Source: an uncultured Lachnospiraceae bacterium
Lineage (GTDB): Bacteria; Bacillota; Clostridia; Lachnospirales; Lachnospiraceae
Assembly (NCBI GenBank): GCA_910578885.1
Contig: CAJTSH010000025.1
Span: 1 to 47,800 of the forward strand
Direction: 5' to 3'
DNA: 47,800 bases
This document shows positions 32,095-40,495 of this stretch, in pieces; the stretch's first letter is position 1; the number at the start of each line of letters is the position of its first letter. The translations under genes and the position numbers were made by a program. The notes below the pieces were generated by a model, which worked only from the letters and a program-made list of their open reading frames with translations, was not told the origin of the DNA and made no database searches.

Positions 32095-32994
32095 TTATTC
32101 CAGAAACCTGCCCAGCTCAGGCATCCAATCCCCAATATATATCATGTCGGAACACATCATTTTAAAAATGGGAGAAAGAAAAACCTCCAATAACTCCATG
32201 ACCTCTTCCCATTTTGGAGACAGCCTGTTTTCCCGTTTTAAATGAGCCTTCCATTTTTTCTTCATATAAGCATAATTCCGATATCCAAGTAAAATAGATA
32301 ACTTCTGTTCATTTATGGAAATCCCCTGTTTTTCACATTTCTCCGAAAACTGCAGTTGTATTTTTCTTCCGTCTAACGGTTCACTCTTTAAAATCATATA
32401 AAGCTTTTGATAAATGTTCATATCATTGATTAGTTCCAGCTTTTCCACAATTTCAAGCATACAATCAACCGCCAGTAATTCCATCGGATAGGCTTTTAGC
32501 TCTAGCTGTCCATTATTGCGCATGAACAGACGGAAATGAATGAAATGCGGGGAGAGATTTTCATGATTCAGAGTACCGATTTTTATCTGAAACGGAATCC
32601 GAATATTTTCTAAAAATGCAGTGATTTCAATCAGATTGCATAATTCATTTTCTGTAATCTTATACTCCCATGTCAGGCCCTGTCTGTCATCCGAAGCGCA
32701 CAGGGTCTGCATCATCTTCTCTGCCAGCTCTCGGTTCCAGGCTTGTCCGGGAACACATCCATCCTCTTCCTCTATAGAATCCTCTTTCTGGTAAAAAAAT
32801 TCAGGACCCTCCACAAGCCTTCGTTTATAACGCTCTAATCCAAAGCTTCCGGCATTTTGAATCCATAGGTACGGTGCAAACTCCGATTCGGAAATGCGAA
32901 CCAGAAATTCCTCTATCACAAAGGCAAGGGCAAGATTAGCAAATGGTATTTGAAGCTCTTTGCTCTTTATCTTAATCGCAGTAACATTTACCAT
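32095..32994 (-). CDS. AbiEii-like protein with degenerate nucleotidyltransferase site
   Basis: A 299-residue protein paired with an AbiEi-like gene. The N-terminus (NLALAFVIEEFLVRISESEF at about 19-38) and the later block KAYPMELLAVDCMLEIVEKL (about 190-209) with YQKLYMILKSEPLDGR follow the layout of AbiEii/DUF1814 toxins, where this block reads YPVETxxAEKL. But the usual GGTAL and the DxD metal pair are not visible; only AGSFGLERY stands at the expected place. So it may be an inactive or divergent toxin. The ATG at 32994 is tentative; GTG at 33015 would overlap the partner. Family assignment is from layout, not from search. Confidence 0.55.
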   Translation of the reverse strand: MVNVTAIKIKSKELQIPFANLALAFVIEEFLVRISESEFAPYLWIQNAGSFGLERYKRRLVEGPEFFYQKEDSIEEEDGCVPGQAWNRELAEKMMQTLCASDDRQGLTWEYKITENELCNLIEITAFLENIRIPFQIKIGTLNHENLSPHFIHFRLFMRNNGQLELKAYPMELLAVDCMLEIVEKLELINDMNIYQKLYMILKSEPLDGRKIQLQFSEKCEKQGISINEQKLSILLGYRNYAYMKKKWKAHLKRENRLSPKWEEVMELLEVFLSPIFKMMCSDMIYIGDWMPELGRFLE

Positions 32995-33005
32995 TGACTG
33001 ACTCA

Positions 33006-33620
33006 CTATAACCACACTCCGATTCTTCCTTGGACTTTTGCAACGACTTTCCGCTCTCTGGCGTATCCCATGAGCTTCGCTACATCCTTCTCCGGTTCTT
33101 CAATAAATCTACGCAGAACCTGCTTTATCACATCCCGCTCTAAACGCTCTTCGTATTTCAGACATTCACAAATCAACCGTTCCTTTTCATAAATCTGCAT
33201 TGTTCCCTCCTCAAATGGAATCGCAGCAACACCGAGCTTTAATACCTCCGGCTCCGTATAATAGGGATGAATGACAGGATAATCTATCTTGAATCTTGAC
33301 TTGGAAGTATTCTTACTGACTGCAATACTCCAGGTAAACGGACGCTGATTGATATAACCATAATAATAAAGCGCCGTATCCATTGTAAAAATGGCGTCGG
33401 GAAAAAGTCCATAGATTATGCTCTCTTCTGACTTCTCCTTATAATTCATAGAGTAATATCCACTCTTTACGTGATCTAAGATTTTATCTGCTACAAGCCC
33501 CTGTATGCTGCGGTATGTCAGACCCAGCGGATATAGCTGTGATGCCTTTACAATTCCTCCATTTTCTCTCATCACCTTTTCTATTTCCGGCAATATCTCT
33601 TCTTTCTTTTTCTCACGCAT
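33006..33620 (-). CDS. AbiEi-like antitoxin/transcriptional regulator (type IV toxin-antitoxin)
   Basis: The 204-residue protein has an N-terminal winged helix (about 10-58: GGIVKASQLYPLGLTYRSIQ, then DKILDHVKSGYYS) and the AbiEi middle part (FTMDTALYYYGYINQRPFTW at about 77-96; PEVLKLGVAAIPFEEGTMQI; then KERLICECLKYE). AbiEi proteins repress their operon and counter the AbiEii nucleotidyltransferase. GGGAGAAGAA precedes the ATG. It lies just before, and slightly beside, the AbiEii-like gene and has its own near-consensus promoter. Confidence 0.8.
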   Translation of the reverse strand: MREKKKEEILPEIEKVMRENGGIVKASQLYPLGLTYRSIQGLVADKILDHVKSGYYSMNYKEKSEESIIYGLFPDAIFTMDTALYYYGYINQRPFTWSIAVSKNTSKSRFKIDYPVIHPYYTEPEVLKLGVAAIPFEEGTMQIYEKERLICECLKYEERLERDVIKQVLRRFIEEPEKDVAKLMGYARERKVVAKVQGRIGVWL

Positions 33621-33654
33621 AATTCTTCTCCCTTTTGTATGCTGTATTTATTTT

Positions 33655-33683
33655 AGTATAAGTCTATTTTTGCCACTTGTCAA
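33655..33683 (-). promoter_or_regulatory. Near-consensus promoter of the AbiE-like pair
   Basis: Minus-strand TTGACA (33678-33683) and TATACT (33655-33660) are separated by 17 bases, 35 bases before the AbiEi ATG. One mismatch from the full sigma-A consensus, so tight repression is expected. Confidence 0.85.
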
Positions 33684-33778
33684 TTTTACAAAATACTGTT
33701 TTTATCATTATTTTCTGCGCTTATCTGTCCCAAACAGTAACGAAAACCGAAAAACTTACATTTGATTTTCTGCAAAAA

Positions 33779-33823
33779 GAAAAGAAACGACATGAGCTCT
33801 TCCGAATACTGTCGTTTCTTTTC
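33779..33823 (-). terminator. Terminator behind the D,D-carboxypeptidase gene
   Basis: GAAAAGAAACGACA (33779-33792) and TGTCGTTTCTTTTC (33810-33823) form a perfect 14-bp stem with a 17-base loop; on the minus strand TTTTTGC follows. It separates this gene from the AbiE-like pair. Confidence 0.85.
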
Positions 33824-33853
33824 TGACTTGTCCAAATTATATTTTAAACTTAT

Positions 33854-35263
33854 TTACCTTTTTCTCCAGCGCTTTCTGTGTCTATACTTTCTGGTATCCT
33901 TAATGGTGCGGTACTTTTTCCCGCAGAATGTATTTTCCCGATTAAAATAACGATGCTTGATAATATAAAAATTATCTGCAAATTCCTTCAGCAGAAAAAT
34001 CAAAACTGCTGCCGCAATCACTCCCAGCACAATCAACAAGATATTTTTGATATTAAACTTTTTATGACTCCCTTCTGATAATACATTTTCCGTTTCTGTC
34101 TCCGACATTCCGCTCTGAAAATGAAAGGTTTCTATTTTAGCGCCCGTTCTTACAATATCCGCTCCGCCTACTTCACGCTCTGCAAAAGTGTAGCTTAACC
34201 TTGCAACAACATCTTCATTTGTACTATCATAAGTAATTTCCGGCTCTGCCTCTGCAAATTCTGCCGTTTTAGGAATTACGATTACTCCCTCTCTGTCAAG
34301 CTTTACATAATCGGCGTTGATATTCAACGCACCGGCATTCCTTATCTCCTCATCATACCTTCTCTCATTTTCCGCTACATTCAGCACTTGAAAATTATCA
34401 AAATAATAATTAAATAGATTAATAGAATCTTTCCACTGAGCCGGAGAACCGGTGTTCATGACAACGCAAACCAGCGTCATTCCATTCTTTTCTGCATATG
34501 TGACTAACGTATGATTAGCCGCCTCGGTCCATCCGGTTTTCCCTCCGGTACAATACTCATATTGGTACTCCCATGATTTATAAGGATGAAGCATCTCGTT
34601 GTGATTTTGTAAATAGGTCACTTCATCATGCTTGTTCGTGGGCGGAATCTGATAACGCGCAGTTCCGGTTATTATCCGGAAATTCTCATTCTTATATGCT
34701 TCCCGCGCAATCAACGCCATATCCCGGCAACAGGTATAATGATCCGGATCTGTCAATCCATGTGGATTTGCAAAATGAGTATTTTGACACCCAAGCTCTT
34801 CTGCACGTTCATTCATCATTTCCACGAACTTGTCAAAGCTGCCGCCTACATGCTCTGCAATGGCATAGGCACACTCATTAGCAGAATTCAACATCAACGC
34901 ATAGAGACATTGCTCCATTGTCATCTCTTCTCCAATGTCACGCCAGATACCTGAACCTTCTGTCTTATAGACCGCATCTTCGGAAAATGTCACTATTTCA
35001 TCCATAGTGGAATTTTCCAATGCCAGAAGCGCAGTCATAATCTTGGTGATACTCGCCGGATAATGCTGTTCATCCGCCATCTTTTCATAAAGAACGGTTC
35101 CTGTTTCTTCTTCCATCACAATTACACAGGGTGATTCCGTTTCCGGTCCTTCTGGCCAGTAAACTGCAGCATCTGCAGTCACAAGGCCTGCTCCAATCGA
35201 ACTGACGGCACAGATAACAGATAATGCCAAAAACTTTAATCTTTTTCCCTTATTTTTTCTCAT
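33854..35263 (-). CDS. D-alanyl-D-alanine carboxypeptidase (S11, DacF-like)
   Basis: Trims the terminal D-Ala of peptidoglycan stem peptides outside the membrane. A signal peptide (1-32, hydrophobic 10-29, ADAA) precedes the S11 domain with SITK (nucleophile S71, K74), SAN (127-129) and KTG (242-244). A beta-domain follows (about 310-395), then a membrane helix (about 405-425) and a 40-residue cytoplasmic tail rich in K, R and H. Most DacF-type enzymes end in an amphipathic helix, so a real membrane span with a basic tail is unusual. GGAG 6 bases before the ATG sets the start. Confidence 0.9.
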   Translation of the reverse strand: MRKNKGKRLKFLALSVICAVSSIGAGLVTADAAVYWPEGPETESPCVIVMEEETGTVLYEKMADEQHYPASITKIMTALLALENSTMDEIVTFSEDAVYKTEGSGIWRDIGEEMTMEQCLYALMLNSANECAYAIAEHVGGSFDKFVEMMNERAEELGCQNTHFANPHGLTDPDHYTCCRDMALIAREAYKNENFRIITGTARYQIPPTNKHDEVTYLQNHNEMLHPYKSWEYQYEYCTGGKTGWTEAANHTLVTYAEKNGMTLVCVVMNTGSPAQWKDSINLFNYYFDNFQVLNVAENERRYDEEIRNAGALNINADYVKLDREGVIVIPKTAEFAEAEPEITYDSTNEDVVARLSYTFAEREVGGADIVRTGAKIETFHFQSGMSETETENVLSEGSHKKFNIKNILLIVLGVIAAAVLIFLLKEFADNFYIIKHRYFNRENTFCGKKYRTIKDTRKYRHRKRWRKR

Positions 35264-35339
35264 TCTGTACTCCTACTGGGTAATTTTATTACTGTTCACT
35301 CCCTTCGGTCGTTCCAGTAACGTAACTTTTACTACCTTT

Positions 35340-35368
35340 AGTATAGACGGAACCTATTTTTCGTGCAA
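35340..35368 (-). promoter_or_regulatory. Promoter of the D,D-carboxypeptidase gene
   Basis: Minus-strand TTGCAC (35363-35368) and TATACT (35340-35345) with a 17-base spacer, about 75 bases upstream of the ATG. The leader between holds a small dyad TTACTG/CAGTAA (about 35289-35320). Confidence 0.7.
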
Positions 35369-35480
35369 TACTTTTTCTTCAAAAAGTCGTAACAAAATTG
35401 TAACAGTTCAGTTTATGGCTTTACTTTTGTGAAAAGTTCTTTCTTTTCAACCCATTTTATTGTAAAATTCTATTATATCA

Positions 35481-35506
35481 TGTAACCAACCGTCAGGTTG
35501 ATTACA
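35481..35506. promoter_or_regulatory. Inverted repeat in the gap upstream of trmB
   Basis: TGTAACCAACC (35481-35491) and GGTTGATTACA (35496-35506) pair with one mismatch around a 4-base loop GTCA. It lies between divergent promoters in the 328-base gap 35264-35591. No U-run follows, so an operator or an RNA hairpin is possible. The remaining gap is AT-rich with no gene. Confidence 0.4.
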
Positions 35507-35591
35507 AGTAATACGTTTCCTTTATTATATCTTGTATATATTTCTCTAATATTATATTTTCAATAGACACAAAATTTATTCGGAGGTTATT

Positions 35592-36230
35592 ATGAGACTT
35601 AGAAATATACCGGCTGCCGCAAATGCCATTGCAGAAAGTGAATATTGTGTGTTAGATTACACAGAACATAAAGGTGAATGGAAAGAGATTTTTGGTAATT
35701 CCCATCCTCTCGCAATGGAAATCGGAATGGGAAAAGGTCGTTTCCTTATGGATCTTGCAAGGCATAACCCAGAAATCAATTATCTGGGCGTAGAACGTTA
35801 CGGCAGCGTACTCTACCGCGCACTTCAAAAAATAGAAGAATACCCTCTGGACAACATCCGTTTTCTGTGCATTAACGCAGAGGTTCTTCCGGAAATTTTT
35901 GCAGAAGGCGAACTGGATAAGATTTACTTAAATTTCTCTGATCCTTGGCCAAAAGACCGCCACGCAAAGCGCCGGCTGACTTCCAGAGAATTTCTCGCAC
36001 GTTATGACAAAGTACTAAAAAAAGACGGTCATCTTGAATTTAAAACAGATAATCGTCCTTTATTTGATTTTTCTCTTCAGGAAGTGGAAGCAGCCGGCTG
36101 GCGTCTGGATTCCTATACTTATGACCTGCATCACGATGAGAAGATGAATATCGGAAATATTATGACAGAATATGAAGAAAAGTTTTCTTCTCAGGGCAAT
36201 CCCATCTGTAAAATGATTATTTCCAGATAA
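35592..36230 (+). CDS. trmB: tRNA (guanine-46-N7)-methyltransferase
   Basis: TrmB methylates N7 of G46 in tRNA with SAM. The 212-residue product has MEIGMGKGRFLMDLA (about 42-56) as the SAM site, LGVERYGSVLYRAL, the family signature NFSDPWPKDRHAKRRLT (about 117-133) and FKTDNRPLFDFS. GGAGGTTATT precedes the ATG. It is a single gene here, convergent with the DUF1638/lgt pair. Confidence 0.96.
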   Translation: MRLRNIPAAANAIAESEYCVLDYTEHKGEWKEIFGNSHPLAMEIGMGKGRFLMDLARHNPEINYLGVERYGSVLYRALQKIEEYPLDNIRFLCINAEVLPEIFAEGELDKIYLNFSDPWPKDRHAKRRLTSREFLARYDKVLKKDGHLEFKTDNRPLFDFSLQEVEAAGWRLDSYTYDLHHDEKMNIGNIMTEYEEKFSSQGNPICKMIISR

Positions 36231-36244
36231 AGATTGCATTTCTT

Positions 36245-36943
36245 TTATTTTTCATCATCAAAGAAATGCGACCATTCCAGCTTCTCACCCGGCTCTAATA
36301 CAATAAAATCATCATCCCAGTTCCCCGACAAAAGTTTTTCGATAATTAAGGTGGAACCGGGAATTTTATTGACATCTAAATGAACGTTTTTTACCGTCAA
36401 ATTCATAAGCTTTACTAATTTTCCGGCATGCTTCATGACTTTCTCCACGTCATAAGCTCCTGTATCAATCACATCAACATCCGTATAGTCCTCGTACAAA
36501 GTTGTCAGTATTTCTTTGCCATAATCAATCCCAAATCTCTTGATAATTAAAATCGTCTGATAGTACAAGGATTCCTTATCCAAAGTCCAACCCCGCGTCA
36601 AATAGTAATGCCCTGCTAAATTAATCTGCTCGAAGTCTTCTTCCTTGTATGACCTTTTTAAAAGAAGCTGTTGAATGCAATCATGAAAACGCGGAAATAC
36701 CAGCTTTGTATGTTCACTGACAAGCCCGGAAGTACCGTTTCCGCATAAACCAAATGTAAACAGGATTTCGTCTTTGTCCTGATTACTGTTAATCAATTGC
36801 TGAAGCCCTTTGCGAAGAACTTGAGGATCTTGATGCAGTGAACGTTTTGTCCAAATTATTTTTGAAGTGTAGCCTAATTTATCGCGAACGTATTTCACTT
36901 CATCCATTAACATTCCGCAAGATATTACAATTTGTTCCCCCAT
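36245..36943 (-). CDS. DUF1638 protein
   Basis: A 232-residue cytoplasmic protein of the DUF1638 family. Conserved features are ISCGML near the N-terminus, FTFGLCGNGTSGL (about 62-74), LVFPRFHDCIQQLL (about 81-94), and RGWTLDKES; the cysteines C9, C67 and C89 could form a metal site. Members in methanogens and clostridia are often near corrinoid-dependent methyltransferase genes, which is of interest in a cobalamin-making genome, but no such gene is in this window. The start overlaps lgt by 19 bases. Confidence 0.82.
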   Translation of the reverse strand: MGEQIVISCGMLMDEVKYVRDKLGYTSKIIWTKRSLHQDPQVLRKGLQQLINSNQDKDEILFTFGLCGNGTSGLVSEHTKLVFPRFHDCIQQLLLKRSYKEEDFEQINLAGHYYLTRGWTLDKESLYYQTILIIKRFGIDYGKEILTTLYEDYTDVDVIDTGAYDVEKVMKHAGKLVKLMNLTVKNVHLDVNKIPGSTLIIEKLLSGNWDDDFIVLEPGEKLEWSHFFDDEK

Positions 36944-37719
36944 TTCAACTCATTTCCCTCTCCTTTATTTTTTTCAAAATATCCTTTTGCGCTCAGAAGA
37001 TACAAGACGATACCTAACGCAAATATTAATAAAGATATTATTTGTGATGTAGATAAAAATCCAATACTTCCGCGATAATCATTTCGGAAGAATTCAATGA
37101 TAAAACGTCCAATACTGTACAAGAATAAATACATGGCAGCAACTTTTCCATCCTGCGGCTTTCTCTTTGCATATGCCATTAAAATAAATGCAAAAAGGAA
37201 ATCCCCTGCACTGGATATTAGCTGCGTTGGTATTAGTTTAACGCCATTCGGCGCAATCTCTGAATTATGAAATACAATTCCGAATGGAAGCTCTGTTTCT
37301 CTTCCATAACAGCAGCCTGCAAAAAAACAGCCAATCCGACCAAATCCCTGTGCCAATGAAACTGCAGGCATGACAAGGTCAAAGTATTCCATGAAATGTA
37401 CCTTTTTTATTTTACAATACATATAGTTGACGATTACGCCGCCAATAATTCCGCCATACACTACATAGCCGGTTCCAAAATCCCACAGAAGTGACGGATT
37501 CTTTATTATAGAAGGAAGTTCTACAATATAATATAAAAGCCTTGCACCAAGCATCCCTCCAATTACAGCTCCCCATAGGATCCCAAATATGACGTCCGTA
37601 TCAAGCCCTTTTTTCTTTCCTCTATAATCAGTCAATATATATGCACTGATAAATCCAATTCCCATCATCAGCCCGTATAGATGAATGTTCAATGATCCAA
37701 TTTGAATTTTATTTAACAT
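36925..37719 (-). CDS. lgt: Prolipoprotein diacylglyceryl transferase
   Basis: Lgt moves diacylglycerol from phosphatidylglycerol to the lipobox cysteine of prolipoproteins such as the DUF885 protein at 15632. The 264-residue protein has seven membrane helices, the periplasmic-face motif AQGFGRIGCFFAGCCYG (about 122-138) with the essential arginine, the HNS region, and YSIGRFIIEFFRNDYRG (about 206-222). All signature residues are present. The promoter at 37768-37796 fits. Confidence 0.95.
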   Translation of the reverse strand: MLNKIQIGSLNIHLYGLMMGIGFISAYILTDYRGKKKGLDTDVIFGILWGAVIGGMLGARLLYYIVELPSIIKNPSLLWDFGTGYVVYGGIIGGVIVNYMYCKIKKVHFMEYFDLVMPAVSLAQGFGRIGCFFAGCCYGRETELPFGIVFHNSEIAPNGVKLIPTQLISSAGDFLFAFILMAYAKRKPQDGKVAAMYLFLYSIGRFIIEFFRNDYRGSIGFLSTSQIISLLIFALGIVLYLLSAKGYFEKNKGEGNELKWGNKL

Positions 37720-37767
37720 ATTCTATTTTCAGCAAAACCTGCCTGCCTCCTTTTTTCTTCCTTATAT

Positions 37768-37796
37768 ACTATAATTGAAAATCTCTCCGTTGTAAA
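37768..37796 (-). promoter_or_regulatory. Promoter of lgt
   Basis: Minus-strand TTTACA (37791-37796) and TATAGT (37768-37773) with a 17-base spacer, 50 bases before the lgt ATG. Confidence 0.65.
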
Positions 37797-38084
37797 CTTT
37801 CTAATTCTGATATTTTTCTTAATATTTAATAAGGTTATAATTTTTCAAGGAAAACATATAATAGAGTGAGAAATAAATAAGAACGGTTTGACCCATGAAT
37901 ATCAACAATAAGATTTGTCTTATTCTTTATAGAAAACCTTGCCTTCGCCGAAAAATATTCTGTTTAAGTCATTCTTTCCGGGAAGTCAGCAAATGTTTAA
38001 AACGTAAACATAAAAAAGACTTTTAAGCAAATAAAAAAACACCGCCCCCACGGCTTGAATGTCGCAAAAACAGTGCTTTTAAAA
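37797..38084. other. AT-rich gap between lgt and tRNA-Lys, no supported gene
   Basis: The only open frame of note is a 43-codon one on the plus strand (37895-38026), very basic and without a ribosome site. Behind the tRNA on the minus strand a G-rich stretch is followed by seven T (about 38034-38040), which may end the tRNA transcript, though the stem is weak. Confidence 0.4.
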
Positions 38085-38157
38085 TGCGCCACCAGGGGTT
38101 CGAACCCTGGACACCCTGATTAAGAGTCAGGTGCTCTGCCAGCTGAGCTAGTGGCGC
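38085..38157 (-). tRNA. tRNA-Lys (anticodon CTT)
   Basis: The minus strand folds as a cloverleaf: acceptor GCGCCAC/GTGGCGC with discriminator A, D arm GCTC-AGCTGGCA-GAGC, anticodon stem CCTGA/TCAGG around CTCTTAA (anticodon CTT), and T arm CCAGG-GTTCGAA-CCCTGG. The CCA end is not encoded. A promoter with TATAAT precedes it. Confidence 0.97.
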
Positions 38158-38181
38158 GCTTACTTGTCTAACGCAAGATTT

Positions 38182-38210
38182 ATTATATAATATGTATTCC
38201 AAAAATGCAA
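38182..38210 (-). promoter_or_regulatory. Promoter of tRNA-Lys
   Basis: Minus-strand TTGCAT (38205-38210) and TATAAT (38182-38187) with a 17-base spacer, 25 bases before the tRNA 5' end. Confidence 0.8.
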
Positions 38211-38310
38211 GCAAAATTTTATATTTTTTTAAAAAAATTTAAATTTTATATTGATTATAAAAAATTACAAGAGCTTCTTCCCTTTACTCACGGGATAGAA
38301 GCTCCTTTTC

Positions 38311-39519
38311 TTACATATTCGCAAGCAAAGCTGCTATATCATCCGGGGACATCACCTTATTGGGATCCGATAAATCCGGCATTGGCGGTTTTTCTTCCAT
38401 TGGCTCCGGCTCTGCAATCGGCTCTTCCATTGAAGCTTCCTGTTCTGTCTCTCCGCCTGCATTCGCAAGAAGTGCTGCTATATCGTCCGGAGACATCACC
38501 TTATTGGGATCCGATAAATCCGGCATTGGCGGTTTTTCTTCCATTGGCTCCGGCTCTGCAATCGGTTCTTCTTCCGGCAGCTCTGACTCTTCCGCTATCT
38601 CTTCCTCTGGCAGTTCCGGCTCTGCACTTACTTCTTCTGCGGATAATTCATCTTCTTCTATTCCGCCTTCTGTCAAAACTTCCTCTTCGGCTTCTACATC
38701 TGATTCGTCTTCGACTGAAATTTCTGTCTCTTCTTCTCCGAAGAACTCATCCATTGACGAATTTTCCGGTTCCTCATTCATAAAATCTGCAGATGATGAT
38801 TCCGATTCCTCTTTTAACAGCTCATCCATTGAAAATGAATCTTCTTCTACCGGCTGATGCTCCATGTTTATCTTTACATTTCCGGATGAAATCATACCCA
38901 TTGATTGGAGAATCTGATTTTTGATGGATAATTCCATTTCCTTTAATCTGGCAAGTGATTCCTGCTGCTTCATAAGCATTTCTTTATTTGCCTGATCAAT
39001 GATTAATTTCTGCTGCTCTACTAATTTTTCATTATTCTTTATTATCAAATCCTCGAAATTGAAAAATTTCTCCAAGAGCTTATCATTAGAATTCATCAGT
39101 GCATCCGTATTTTCTTTATTCCGGCTGATATTTACCTTAGCAATCGCTTTCTGTGCAGCAATAATTTCCTCTGTTGGAATCTTAACATTATCTTCCATAG
39201 CCTTAAGACGAATATTGATTTCATCAAAATTCTTGCGCATAAGTACGTAGGACGCTTTTTCAGCCTCATAAATATCGTCAAATTCATTAAATATCTGCTG
39301 CTCTTTCTCATAATTCGCCTGAATGATAGAAGTCACCAGAATGTAAAGAACTGCAATCAGTAAAACGGTTACTGCCACTAAGCCTTCAAAATATTCAGAT
39401 GAATTCAACATCAGATAAATTTCTGCCAGAAACAAGATAAACACAATCATTGAAGAAAATACGATACGAATCTTGGCGATACCTCTTTTCTTCTTTGCCT
39501 TTTCTTCGTTTTTTTCCAT
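38311..39519 (-). CDS. Membrane-anchored coiled-coil protein with duplicated SPDDIAALL tail motif
   Basis: A 402-residue protein of unknown family. Residues 1-18 are basic, two membrane helices follow (about 19-38 and 45-66), then a long coiled coil (about 70-230, rich in K, E, N, Q) and a highly acidic, proline-bearing tail (about 230-402). The tail contains a 48-residue period: EEPIAEPEPMEEKPPMPDLS and MSPDDIAALLAN occur twice, the second copy forming the C-terminus. The DDIAALL element resembles the EIDALL peptide at the N-terminus of FliM/FliY-type switch proteins, so it may be a docking peptide (inference). AGGAGG before the ATG at 39519 sets the start; a frame extension to 39627 has no such site. 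Confidence 0.8.
   Translation of the reverse strand: MEKNEEKAKKKRGIAKIRIVFSSMIVFILFLAEIYLMLNSSEYFEGLVAVTVLLIAVLYILVTSIIQANYEKEQQIFNEFDDIYEAEKASYVLMRKNFDEINIRLKAMEDNVKIPTEEIIAAQKAIAKVNISRNKENTDALMNSNDKLLEKFFNFEDLIIKNNEKLVEQQKLIIDQANKEMLMKQQESLARLKEMELSIKNQILQSMGMISSGNVKINMEHQPVEEDSFSMDELLKEESESSSADFMNEEPENSSMDEFFGEEETEISVEDESDVEAEEEVLTEGGIEEDELSAEEVSAEPELPEEEIAEESELPEEEPIAEPEPMEEKPPMPDLSDPNKVMSPDDIAALLANAGGETEQEASMEEPIAEPEPMEEKPPMPDLSDPNKVMSPDDIAALLANM
38317..38574. repeat. Tandem in-frame DNA duplication inside the coiled-coil gene
   Basis: Copy 1 (38317-38430) and copy 2 (38461-38574) are offset by exactly 144 bases (48 codons). About 74 bases starting at the GACATCACC of each copy are identical; differences cluster at third positions near the copy ends. 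Near-identity points to a recent duplication or ongoing gene conversion. Confidence 0.8.
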
Positions 39520-39589
39520 AAGTAAAGTCCTCCTTGAAGCGCATATAACTGGATTCTTACCAGCTTCCAAACTCGCAATTGATGTGTCT

Positions 39590-39618
39590 ATCATACCACA
39601 CTTCATTTTATTTTGCAA
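39590..39618 (-). promoter_or_regulatory. Promoter of the coiled-coil gene
   Basis: Minus-strand TTGCAA (39613-39618) and TATGAT (39590-39595) with a 17-base spacer, about 70 bases upstream of the ATG at 39519, which supports that start over 39627. Confidence 0.7.
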
Positions 39619-39700
39619 TGAGCGCAATGTGCAAACAATGGTGAAAAATAAATATTATAATCCCAATAATAATTGCCACAAAATATCCATATAAAGTCTT

Positions 39701-40441
39701 TTAAGGATTGGAATCACAACCACATGTCTGCATCAGCACCTCCAAAAGCGAACCATTTTCTGAAACATATTGATATATTGGTGTATCCTCCTTATGAAAT
39801 ACCGGTGCACGATTGATATAAAACCCATCTATTCCTGCTGCTTTTGCTCCCGCCATATCTGATTTGAGTTCATTTCCTATCATTATAGATTGCGATTTAT
39901 CCAGACCATATCGTTCACAACAAATATTGTAAAATTCTGGATCCGGTTTCATACAGCCTTCGTCAGAAGATATTAATATTCCATCAAAATATGGCACAAG
40001 ACCTGTCTGTTCAAGTTCTGTCCATGTAAAACTTCTCTGCGCATTCGACAGGAGATAAATCTTTTTTCCTGCTTTCCTCAATCCATCAAGACAGGCGATT
40101 GTATCAGGGAAAAGACGCATATATATCAGAGAAATACTTCTAAAATTCTCGCACAGACGCATAATTTCCTTATCTGAAACCTTGTAACCCTTTGTTTCAA
40201 AAACTTTCCGGAATACATCATCGACGCATATCTCGGGATTTATATATCCGCTTTCCTTCCGGGCGCTTTCTCGATACTGTCTTTCTATAGAAGTATACAA
40301 TCTGTAAAATTGCTTCCACTCAAAAAAATATCTCTGCTTTTTTAGCCATTTGACATATTTTTTATAAAAATTTTTACTATACTCGTCTGTATGGATATCG
40401 ATTAATGTTCCATACAAATCGAAAATATAATTTTGGTACAC
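39701..40441 (-). CDS. HAD-superfamily hydrolase
   Basis: A 246-residue phosphatase-like enzyme with the HAD motifs: I FDLYGTLID with the nucleophile D8 (second acid replaced by Y10, as in HAD subgroups with DxYGT), II LLSNAQ (about 131-136), III K in MKPDPEFYN (about 163-171) and IV IGNELKSDMAGAKAAG (about 185-200). An alpha-helical cap lies between motifs I and II. The start is taken as GTG at 40441 because AGGAGG lies 10 bases upstream inside the longer frame; the ATG at 40462 would leave that site unused. Substrate unknown. Replacement of the second aspartate by Tyr may lower phosphatase activity. Confidence 0.85.
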   Translation of the reverse strand: MYQNYIFDLYGTLIDIHTDEYSKNFYKKYVKWLKKQRYFFEWKQFYRLYTSIERQYRESARKESGYINPEICVDDVFRKVFETKGYKVSDKEIMRLCENFRSISLIYMRLFPDTIACLDGLRKAGKKIYLLSNAQRSFTWTELEQTGLVPYFDGILISSDEGCMKPDPEFYNICCERYGLDKSQSIMIGNELKSDMAGAKAAGIDGFYINRAPVFHKEDTPIYQYVSENGSLLEVLMQTCGCDSNP

Positions 40442-40495
40442 AACTGCAAAACCTCCTGACATTTTTTTAATTCTTAATACTGTCTCATATCTATT

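Noticed and set aside
37895..38026. 43-codon plus-strand frame in the gap before tRNA-Lys
   Set aside because: No ribosome site, very basic AT-driven composition, no recognisable motif.
38205..38857. Leucine/proline-rich and serine-rich plus-strand frames
   Set aside because: Antisense shadows of the acidic, repetitive tail of the coiled-coil gene; the repeats arise from the 144-base duplication.
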